18,229 bases of DNA from CBDVBE01 sp964543525. GTDB lineage: Bacteria; Fibrobacterota; Chitinivibrionia; Chitinivibrionales; JANQEN01. The stretch lies in NCBI GenBank assembly GCA_964543525.1, contig CAZIYW010000107.1, positions 1 through 18,229 on the forward strand, given 5' to 3'. The notes below the pieces were generated by a model. That model ran no database searches. It had not been told where the DNA came from and worked only from the letters and a program-made list of their open reading frames with translations. Position 1 is the first letter of the stretch. Every line of letters begins with the position of its first letter. Positions 8,212-14,834 of this stretch are shown here, piece after piece. The position numbers were made by a program, and so were the translations under genes.

Positions 8212-8379
8212 AACCAATTGGTACTACCGATAATTCTATTTTTAGTTGAATAAATACGATTTATTGTTTCTATTATTGCATTGTAACAGCACTATAAAAT
8301 AACGTTGTGCATAAGAGTTCTACAATTATCGGGTAAGAGATTATTTTATATATTTTATTTGTTATTGCTGAGGAGAGTA
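8212..8379. promoter_or_regulatory. Divergent intergenic region, Bat operon / phosphatase operon
   Basis: This AT-rich spacer of about 170 bp must hold the promoters of both divergent operons. I could not find a pair of -35 and -10 boxes with good spacing on either strand. TATAAAAT at 8293-8300 and TACAAT at 8321-8326 are possible rightward -10 boxes without a clear -35. A 10-bp palindrome ACCAATTGGT (8213-8222) touches the DUF445 start codon. AGGAGAG at 8371-8377 is the ribosome binding site of the phosphatase gene. Confidence 0.4.
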
Positions 8380-8865
8380 ATGGCAATTCAGAATTTTTCC
8401 TGGGTAATCCCGAATAAACTTGCAGGAAGCGCCATGCCGGGGAAATCGGTTAATCCGGTCGATGCGCACATGTATTCAGATATACAGGAGCTGTTCGATA
8501 ACGGTATTCGCTGCCTTGTCTCGCTGCGGCATATGCCTGAGTCGTTCGGTACCCTGTGTGAGCGTGCCGGTATGGAGTGGGTATCCTTTCCCATTCCGGA
8601 TTTCGGTGTACCGGCAGACATCGACGCTTTCGAGGGCATGATACGGCAGTCGGTGGCTATTCTGCGGAAACAGATACCGTTGTGTGTTCACTGTTATGCG
8701 GGTATTGGCCGGACCGGTATTGTACTGGCATGTATTGCCGGCTTGTATTTGTCGGTAGACGGCAATGAAGCCATTGAAAGAGTCCGTAACAGCCGCCTTG
8801 CACTGGAGACTGATGAGCAGATTGTATTTGTAAATACCTTTCTTGAATCGATACAAAGGGCATGA
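8380..8865 (+). CDS. Dual-specificity-type protein tyrosine phosphatase
   Basis: I start this at ATG 8380 because AGGAGAG lies directly upstream. The open frame reaches back to 8305 but those residues are hydrophobic and lack a ribosome binding site. The 161-residue protein has the cysteine phosphatase signature HCYAGIGRTG, with nucleophile Cys105 and Arg111, and a likely general acid Asp74 in FPIPDFGVP. The early GSAMPG and the later NEAIERVRNSR fit compact dual-specificity phosphatases (DUSP23 or CDKN3-like, also found in bacteria). It should remove phosphate from tyrosine, serine/threonine or a small phosphorylated metabolite. No signal peptide is visible. It heads a plus-strand operon and overlaps the dGTPase-like gene by ATGA. 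Confidence 0.85.
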   Translation: MAIQNFSWVIPNKLAGSAMPGKSVNPVDAHMYSDIQELFDNGIRCLVSLRHMPESFGTLCERAGMEWVSFPIPDFGVPADIDAFEGMIRQSVAILRKQIPLCVHCYAGIGRTGIVLACIAGLYLSVDGNEAIERVRNSRLALETDEQIVFVNTFLESIQRA

Positions 8866-10028
8866 GAAAAGAAGCGGAGATATTTAATTATTTACTGCAG
8901 GAAGAGAAACGGTTATCACCGTTTGCTAAAAAGAGCAGTGAGTCACTGGGGCGGAAATTTCCCATTCAGCGGGACCCGTTCCGCCTTGAATTTGCCCGTG
9001 ACGATACCCGTATCCTGCACAGCCCGCCATTCAGGCGTCTGAAACACAAAACCCAGGTGTTTCTCTCTCCCGATAACGATCATATCTGCACCCGTATGGA
9101 GCATGTACTGCATGTGTCGAGTATCGCGTCAATTATCGGGCGCTGTCTCGGCCTGAACACGGATCTCATTCACGCTATTGCCATGGCCCATGACCTCGGG
9201 CATACCCCGTTTGGCCATATCGGTGAGCGGATACTGAATGACCTGCTTGTTGACGAAGGTATTCCCGAAGGATTCAAGCATGAGGTGCACGGTTTACGGG
9301 TGGTGGATAAATTGACAAATCACGGTGCCGGCCTTAATCTTACCTATGAAGTCCGTGACGGTATTCTCAATCACTGCGGGGAGCGGTTTGAGCAGAAAAT
9401 CGCGCCGGACAGGAAAAAAGATCTGTTCAAACTTGAAGAGATCAAGGATCGTACCTGCTACCCGTCCACTCTGGAAGGCTGTCTGGTACGTATGGTCGAT
9501 CGGATTGCCTTTCTCGGCCGGGATATGGAGGACGGAATTAAAGCGGGACTCATTAAAAAAAAGGATATTCCTTCGGAGATATCAAAAGGTCTGGGAACCG
9601 ATAACGGTAAGATAATCGGCCGTTTTGTCAACGATACTATTGCCAGCAGTGTCGATAGTGATATCATAGCACTGAGTGATGAGACGTATGCATTTATGAA
9701 ACAGTTGCGTGATTTTAACTACGAGCGTATCTATATGCATCCGGAGGTTGAAAGCAGGGCAAGAAAAGGTGAGCATGTTCTTGAGCAGCTTTTTACACGG
9801 TTGATAGAGATACTGCGGAAATCGGATCGGGGAATGAATGTGTCTTTTGTTAATGAAGTGGTCAGGGATGCCCCGAGCGTGGGCGTGCTTTTTAATTTCA
9901 TTAAAAACAGCAATTATACCGAGAAAACTCCTGCATCGCGTATTGTTGCGGATTATGTCGCCGGTATGACGGATCTGTTTGCACAACGCTCCTATTATCA
10001 ATTGTTTTTACCGTCACCGGTTATATAA
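8862..10028 (+). CDS. dGTPase-like HD-domain phosphohydrolase
   Basis: The protein has 388 residues. The N-terminal RDPFRLEFARDDTRILHSPPFRRLKHKTQVF region is the classic opening of the deoxyguanosinetriphosphate triphosphohydrolase family. The HD metal site is intact: His81 in RMEHVLHVS, His110-Asp111 in AMAHDLGHTPFGH, and Asp213 in RMVDRIAFLGRDMED. The family cleaves dGTP (or other dNTPs) to the nucleoside and triphosphate. Some members are allosteric, and dGTPases can also restrict phages by emptying dNTP pools. Length is that of the shorter dgt-like proteins, so the gene should not be named dgt without a search. Its start overlaps the phosphatase stop (ATGA), which indicates translational coupling. 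Confidence 0.88.
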   Translation: MRKEAEIFNYLLQEEKRLSPFAKKSSESLGRKFPIQRDPFRLEFARDDTRILHSPPFRRLKHKTQVFLSPDNDHICTRMEHVLHVSSIASIIGRCLGLNTDLIHAIAMAHDLGHTPFGHIGERILNDLLVDEGIPEGFKHEVHGLRVVDKLTNHGAGLNLTYEVRDGILNHCGERFEQKIAPDRKKDLFKLEEIKDRTCYPSTLEGCLVRMVDRIAFLGRDMEDGIKAGLIKKKDIPSEISKGLGTDNGKIIGRFVNDTIASSVDSDIIALSDETYAFMKQLRDFNYERIYMHPEVESRARKGEHVLEQLFTRLIEILRKSDRGMNVSFVNEVVRDAPSVGVLFNFIKNSNYTEKTPASRIVADYVAGMTDLFAQRSYYQLFLPSPVI

Positions 10029-10050
10029 CTATAAACCGAGGGAAATGCGT

Positions 10051-10332
10051 ATGTCTTCACACCGTTCACACCGTTCACATCGTCACCAGAAAATAAAGGT
10101 CGGAAAAAGTGAGAATATATTCAGTCAGTTATGGGACTCATTCTGGAATCCTCCTTCGGAGGTCTGTCCGAAATGCGGCCGTGATGTGGTTGAATATTAT
10201 GACCCTTTCTTTTTCAGCCCCATACGGACTCTGCGGGGACGGCGCCGCGTCAAGTGTCTGACCTGCCGTTTTATCTGGCGCCCCAAGAAATCGACAACCA
10301 GTGTGTGGGATAAAATTATGCCCCGACACTAA
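10051..10332 (+). CDS. Small four-cysteine zinc-ribbon protein
   Basis: This 93-residue protein starts at ATG 10051, which lies eight bases after GAGGG. The ATG two codons earlier is too close to that site. Two CxxC knuckles, C39-P-K-C42 and C69-L-T-C72, should bind one zinc. The loop between them is rich in aromatic and basic residues (YYDPFFFSPIRTLRGRRR). The N-terminus is a basic histidine/serine/arginine tract with SHR repeated three times, encoded by a 9-bp DNA repeat. A zinc ribbon with a basic tail suggests nucleic acid binding, but no specific family is recognised. It lies 22 bp after the dGTPase-like gene, in the same direction, and is likely part of that operon. Confidence 0.75.
   Translation: MSSHRSHRSHRHQKIKVGKSENIFSQLWDSFWNPPSEVCPKCGRDVVEYYDPFFFSPIRTLRGRRRVKCLTCRFIWRPKKSTTSVWDKIMPRH
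10054..10082 (+). repeat. 9-bp in-frame repeat encoding Ser-His-Arg
   Basis: The unit TCACACCGT occurs about three times in a row (the first copy begins one codon after the start with TCTTCACACCGT, the last is TCACATCGT) and gives the SHR repeats of the zinc-ribbon protein. It may expand or shrink by slippage in whole codons. Confidence 0.7.
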
Positions 10333-10381
10333 CGGTTTACCGTGTTTCCTGAAAAGAAATATACAGAACGTAGATGTAATA

Positions 10382-11611
10382 ATGATTCAGAATATATACG
10401 GGAATGCAACCTCGCACAGTTTTTACTATTGTAATCCGCTTTTTGATCTGTCTCTTGGTAATGCTGATACGAAGGAATTGATGCCTGCAGCAGCGGAGAT
10501 GTGCTGCCTTTTTATTCCGTGTACCCATTCCGGCGACAATATCCTTATTAACGTTTCTTTGCCCGATACATACTGGAAATACCTTGCGGACAACAGGCTG
10601 CCGTGCCCGCGGCAGGTAGATATGAATGAACAGTGTCCGGGACTTAACGGTGTGCCCTGGGGTTGGAACAGTGAAGCCGTTGCTGTCTTCAGGGAGATTG
10701 GCGTGCAGTGTAATAATCCTGAATTGTCAATCGTTCGGAAGGTTAATGCCCGTAAATTCAGTTTTGCTTTTAATACAAAATCCCAAACCGGTGTGCCGGG
10801 TGCATGCTATTGTACCTCACTAACTGAAGCACAACAAAAAATTGATTCGTGGCACCGGTTTCCTCTGGTTATTAAACCCGATTTCGGTAATGCCGGGTAT
10901 GGATTCATCAGAAAGGAACAGTGTTACCTTGGTGATAATGAACTGCGACAACTGGAGCTGTTTTTCGTAAATGGAGACGGTGTGACGATCGAGCCGTGGT
11001 ATACCCGGACAGCAGATATTTCAAGCAGATGTACTATTACGCCGGAGGGAAACATTTTAGATGTCAGACATCACCGGACGCTGTCCAACCGGGCAGGAAC
11101 GTTTTTTGCCGATCTGGTTGATCCCGATGATGCGGTTATATCATTCTGGAAAGAAACGCTGGATACTGCAGTATATGATGCGGCAAACGAGCTATATAAA
11201 GCGGGATATTTCGGTCCCGCCGGATTTGATTCATTCGAATGGCTTGACCATAATGGAAAGCGGCGTCTCGCGGCTGTTATAGAGATAAATGCCCGTCACC
11301 CCATGAGCAGTGTGACATACGCCCTGCGTGAGAAACTCGCACCGGATCAGGCAACACTGTTTCGCTTCATCAGCAGGAAACGGCACCGGCTCCCCGAAAC
11401 CTATCCTGCGCTGAAGAAAATACTTGGGGATGATGCCTACAGCCCGCAAAAGATGCGCGGAATCCTGGTGGTGACCCCCCTGCGGGTAAGTCATACACCA
11501 CAGCATTGGATACAACCGGCACGAAGCGCTTTTTTTATCGGTGCAGACTCTGCTGAAAAGGTTCTTGCGCTGGATGAGAAATTGAGAAATAATTTTTTGA
11601 AAAACAGATAA
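10382..11611 (+). CDS. ATP-grasp superfamily enzyme of unknown substrate
   Basis: I use ATG 10382 (409 residues). The frame is open to GTG 10301 inside the zinc-ribbon gene, and no strong ribosome binding site marks either start. The ATP-grasp fold shows in FPLVIKPDFGNAGYG (160-174, phosphate-binding lysine and glycine loop), the hinge-like EPWY at 204-207, and the metal-binding EINARHPMSSV at 301-311 with Glu301 and Asn303. About 150 N-terminal residues precede it and contain many cysteines. These enzymes join a carboxylate to an amine or thiol using ATP, often making peptide-like bonds. I do not recognise a named subfamily, so substrate is open. It sits between the dGTPase/zinc-ribbon pair (49 bp) and vgrG (127 bp), all on the same strand. 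Confidence 0.78.
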   Translation: MIQNIYGNATSHSFYYCNPLFDLSLGNADTKELMPAAAEMCCLFIPCTHSGDNILINVSLPDTYWKYLADNRLPCPRQVDMNEQCPGLNGVPWGWNSEAVAVFREIGVQCNNPELSIVRKVNARKFSFAFNTKSQTGVPGACYCTSLTEAQQKIDSWHRFPLVIKPDFGNAGYGFIRKEQCYLGDNELRQLELFFVNGDGVTIEPWYTRTADISSRCTITPEGNILDVRHHRTLSNRAGTFFADLVDPDDAVISFWKETLDTAVYDAANELYKAGYFGPAGFDSFEWLDHNGKRRLAAVIEINARHPMSSVTYALREKLAPDQATLFRFISRKRHRLPETYPALKKILGDDAYSPQKMRGILVVTPLRVSHTPQHWIQPARSAFFIGADSAEKVLALDEKLRNNFLKNR

Positions 11612-11629
11612 ATAAAAAAATACCTATAA

Positions 11630-11645
11630 TGTGATTGATATCACA
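11630..11645. promoter_or_regulatory. CRP/FNR-family operator, perfect palindrome, upstream of vgrG
   Basis: The sequence TGTGATTGATATCACA is a perfect inverted repeat with 6-base arms and a 4-base centre. It matches the cAMP-CRP half-site layout TGTGA-N6-TCACA at every defined base. It lies 94 bp before the vgrG start codon. A possible -10 box TACAAT is at 11700-11705 with no good -35 box, as often seen at activator-dependent promoters; the operator centre would be about 74 bp before the transcription start this implies. A terminator role is unlikely because the stem is short and AT-rich. Confidence 0.6.
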
Positions 11646-11738
11646 GATTTTTACAGTGCAATAGTCTATTTTAAATGTATATAAGATTTATATCTACTCT
11701 ACAATACAGTATACGGAATTATACAAAAGGAGCCTATT

Positions 11739-13895
11739 ATGCCCTCCAGTCGAAAAGCAAATCAACCGCAGTTCGTGTTTATTTGTGGCGACCTGGATCT
11801 TGATACCTTTGGTGTCGCTGAATTCTCCGGAACCGATAATATGTTATCGCCCTATGAATTTATCATTAACCTACGCTCTCCACGAAATGATATATCTTCC
11901 GACGAGACTATCAATAAGCAGGCAACACTCTATATTTTCCGTGAAGGTGAATATTTTCCCTATTCCGGCATTGTTTCCGAATTTAAATATTGCGGTACAT
12001 CCACCGATTACAGCACGTATACGGTCAAGCTCGTTCCCCGGTTGTGGCTGCTCAATCTCAATTTCCAGACCCGGGTATTTCAGAAAATGAGCATACCGGA
12101 TATTATTGAAAAAGTGCTTGAGGATGCCAATCTTTCCGATTATTATACAATAGATCTCCAGGGAACCTACAGCGAGAATGAATACCTCGTACAGTATCAG
12201 GAGTCGGACCTTAGTTTCATTTCACGGCTCATGGAAGGTTCCGGTATCTGGTATTTCTTTAAGGAACTCCCGCTTCTTCCGGAGGAGATAGAAGCGCCCA
12301 ATCTTGAGGAGCTTGTCATCAGTGATAAAACGTCATCCTTTGAATACATTTCCGGTGAATCCGAGATTGTGTACCGCTCACCATCCGGACTGCACGAGCG
12401 CGTTGATACTGCGGTAAAAGAGTCTGTGGATTCCATTGCCTACGAAGAGCACATTATCCCCAAAGAGGTGTATGTAAAGAATTACAATTACCGCACCCCG
12501 GAAGTTGACCTTTCCGCACAGAAGGCAATTTCCACCGGCAAGGTAGGCTCCGTGTATACTTATGGCGGTGGTTATAAAGATACTGACGGCTCACAGAAAG
12601 CTGCGGAAATTAATGCAAACCGCATTGTGACGGAACAGGTTACCGTGTCGGGTAACAGTAACTGTCGTGGATTCAGAGCAGGATTCCGCTTTACCTTGAA
12701 AGAACATTTCCGTGATGACTGCAACGACCAGTATATGATTAAAGGGGTAAAGCATCACGGGAGCCATACTTCGTCCGAAGGCGGAATGGCGGGATTCTCA
12801 TATAGAAACGAATTTTCCCTTGTACCGTCATCCAGAGTCGAGACCTATCGACCTCCGGTAAAAACATCTGTGCCGAAAATACCCGGAATAATTACCGCAT
12901 TTATTGAAGCGAGCGGGTCGGATTATGCCAGCCTTGATGAGATGGGACGCTATAAGGTCCGCCTGCCCTTTGACCTTTCGGAAAGTGATAATTATAATGC
13001 CTCAAAATATATCCGCCTTTCTCAGCCCTATGCCGGCTCGAATTACGGTATCCATTTTCCTTCACATGAAGGAACCGAGATGGTGCTGGCCTGCATTGAC
13101 GGTGATCCGAATAAACCGCTCGGTCTCGGCACGATACCAAACGCGAATACCGTTTCCCCGGTAGTAAGCAACAATAAAGCAGAGAGTGTTATTCGCACAG
13201 CAGGCGGCAATGAAATAAAATTAGACGACACGGCAGACAAGCAAAAAGTGAACATTAAAAGTAATGCAGACAACAGCATCCTTTTCGATGACGAGAATAA
13301 AAAGATTGAGATAAAAACCACCGGTGATGACAACGGCAACAACCGCATACTACTTGACGATAAGAATAAAACCCTGACACTGAGCGGCCTGAATCACAGT
13401 TTACAGATGAGCTATGGCGACAGTGGCAAAGGGATTACTATCCAGACCGAATTGGAACATTTTATTAAAATTGACGATGAAAACAACATAATCACGGTAC
13501 AAACAGCCGGTGGCCACTCTGTGCAGATGGACGATGACGGCAATACTATCACGGTTACTGACGGAGCCGGTAAAAACACGGTCACCCTTGACGGGGGCGG
13601 GGGCCTAAGCCTCGATTCACAGGGTGAGATTAAAATCACAGCTCAGGCAGACCTGGTTATTGAAGCGGCAAATATAAAAATGACCGCCCAGCAGGCGATT
13701 GAGCAAAAGGCCAATATGGATTTCACGATGAAGGGTATGAATATGGAAGCAAAGGCCGATATGAATATGACCGTTGAAGGCGGCATGAATACCGAAGTAA
13801 CCGGTACTACGCTCAAGGTGGAGGGGAAGACTATGGCTGATTTTAAAGGCGGGGCCAAGACCACATTGACCGGTGGTGTTGTGATGATTAATTAA
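11739..13895 (+). CDS. vgrG: Type VI secretion system spike protein VgrG
   Basis: The protein has 718 residues and starts at ATG 11739, six bases after AAAAGGAG. Residues 10-370 form the gp27/gp44-like base (YLVQYQESDLSFISRLMEGSG at 149-169 is a strong VgrG hallmark). A gp5-type OB fold follows at about 380-465, with DEMGRYKVRLPF, AGSNYGIHFPSHEGTEMVL and DGDPNKPLGLG. Residues 480-718 are the repeating beta-prism needle, ending in methionine-rich turns (FTMKGMNMEAKADMNMTVEG). VgrG trimers cap the Hcp tube and are fired into target cells. No effector domain follows the needle, so any toxin would bind it as cargo or through a PAAR protein. No hcp, tss, PAAR or chaperone gene is in the window, so it appears orphan. 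A CRP-type operator lies upstream. Confidence 0.95.
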   Translation: MPSSRKANQPQFVFICGDLDLDTFGVAEFSGTDNMLSPYEFIINLRSPRNDISSDETINKQATLYIFREGEYFPYSGIVSEFKYCGTSTDYSTYTVKLVPRLWLLNLNFQTRVFQKMSIPDIIEKVLEDANLSDYYTIDLQGTYSENEYLVQYQESDLSFISRLMEGSGIWYFFKELPLLPEEIEAPNLEELVISDKTSSFEYISGESEIVYRSPSGLHERVDTAVKESVDSIAYEEHIIPKEVYVKNYNYRTPEVDLSAQKAISTGKVGSVYTYGGGYKDTDGSQKAAEINANRIVTEQVTVSGNSNCRGFRAGFRFTLKEHFRDDCNDQYMIKGVKHHGSHTSSEGGMAGFSYRNEFSLVPSSRVETYRPPVKTSVPKIPGIITAFIEASGSDYASLDEMGRYKVRLPFDLSESDNYNASKYIRLSQPYAGSNYGIHFPSHEGTEMVLACIDGDPNKPLGLGTIPNANTVSPVVSNNKAESVIRTAGGNEIKLDDTADKQKVNIKSNADNSILFDDENKKIEIKTTGDDNGNNRILLDDKNKTLTLSGLNHSLQMSYGDSGKGITIQTELEHFIKIDDENNIITVQTAGGHSVQMDDDGNTITVTDGAGKNTVTLDGGGGLSLDSQGEIKITAQADLVIEAANIKMTAQQAIEQKANMDFTMKGMNMEAKADMNMTVEGGMNTEVTGTTLKVEGKTMADFKGGAKTTLTGGVVMIN

Positions 13896-14246
13896 GCAGT
13901 GCTGGTATATAGTGTTGCAATAGTGCTGCAATCCTTTACAATACAAGAATAATTCTGAATTCCGCAGGAAGTACTTTCAACTTAAATTGAGCGATTCTTA
14001 TATACATAAGAGAAATTTCTCTATCTACTAATGAATGTAAATATGTACGGTAAATCAAAAATAACGTTTTAGGTGCATCTCAATTTTTTTCAAGAAATTA
14101 TAAAAGACAGTCAATTACATCCTGTTCCGAAACAAACCGGCTGACAGCGTTTCCGAAAGGATTATCCATGCATGGAAATGGCTGCTTGATAAATAACAGT
14201 TGCCTTTTTATGAAACAATTTATTTTAGCCGACAAAAGATAATGCT
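13896..14246. other. Convergent intergenic region after vgrG
   Basis: This 351-bp AT-rich spacer separates the 3' ends of vgrG and the lipoprotein gene. I see no complete gene and no convincing hairpin plus T-run terminator. It begins with an imperfect tandem repeat (13898-13932). A 12-bp palindrome GAGAAATTTCTC lies at 14010-14021. From 14104 to 14196 the plus strand has a start-less frame of 30 codons ending SVSERIIHAWKWLLDK and a TAA, which could be the decayed end of a gene or chance. Confidence 0.5.
13898..13932. repeat. Imperfect 11-bp tandem repeat after vgrG
   Basis: AGTGTTGCAAT (13911-13921) is followed directly by AGTGCTGCAAT (13922-13932), one mismatch. A third weaker copy, AGTGCTGGTAT, lies at 13898-13908. 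The array starts two bases after the vgrG stop codon. Its role is not known; it is too AT-rich and not inverted enough to be a terminator. Confidence 0.55.
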
Positions 14247-14834
14247 TTATTCGTACTTCAGACATTCCTTTTCCAACTGACGTATTTTATCTACTTTCCT
14301 GCGTTCTTTTTCCGTCGGCTGCGCTTTCCCTGAAAGGAATTTATTGTATGCCTGCAGGAAACTGTTCCTCAGCAGTTGCGGTTTAATGCCTGACAGTCGC
14401 TTTGCCAGCTCCGGTTGTTTTTCAAAGGGAAAGGATAGTAACAGAAGGTCACGCTCCCAGGCACTGTCGCCAGGTTTACTATTTTCCATCTTCAGAACAA
14501 TACCATGCTCAATAATAACGTTGTCATGATCAAAAATAACAATCGTTTTTTTGTTCGGGGCAAATGCCGCAATGGATAACTTAGCATTCGGCTTCCAACG
14601 GATGGTAGCCGGATTTTCCTTTGAGCCCACCTCACCGTCCTCATCGGGAACGGCGAACAGAAAATCAAAGGCTCCCGATTCATGCGTGGAAGCTTCTGCG
14701 TAAAAAACAGCATCAGGTATGGGATTCCCTTCGGTATCAAGGATGCTTGCGTGAAGGTATTTTTCCGGAGCACACTGTGTTATAAGCAGCGCTGAGGCAA
14801 CTACAATAAGTATTGACGCTATTTTACAGTTCAT
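14247..14834 (-). CDS. Putative lipoprotein with transthyretin-like domain
   Basis: I start this at ATG 14834 (195 residues), which overlaps the stop of the upstream decayed gene as ATGA. A hydrophobic signal ends LLITQC, with Cys21 as a possible lipidation site; the Gln just before the Cys is unusual for a lipobox, so plain Sec export is an alternative. Residues 26-112 (LHASILDTEGNPIPDAVFYAEA...) look like a carboxypeptidase-regulatory or transthyretin-like beta sandwich. The rest is a charged helical tail (EKERRKVDKIRQLEKE). No close family is recognised. Its coupling to a gene with cell-wall-binding domains suggests a partner or immunity role at the cell envelope. That is inference only. 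Confidence 0.65.
   Translation of the reverse strand: MNCKIASILIVVASALLITQCAPEKYLHASILDTEGNPIPDAVFYAEASTHESGAFDFLFAVPDEDGEVGSKENPATIRWKPNAKLSIAAFAPNKKTIVIFDHDNVIIEHGIVLKMENSKPGDSAWERDLLLLSFPFEKQPELAKRLSGIKPQLLRNSFLQAYNKFLSGKAQPTEKERRKVDKIRQLEKECLKYE

Noticed and set aside
10332..10343. Inverted repeat ACGGT-TT-ACCGT after the zinc-ribbon gene as a terminator
   Set aside because: The two-base loop is too short for a stable hairpin and there is no T run after it.
11630..11650. Rho-independent terminator for the ATP-grasp gene
   Set aside because: The stem is only six pairs, mostly A-T, and the following T run is short. The exact match to the CRP half-sites is a better explanation.
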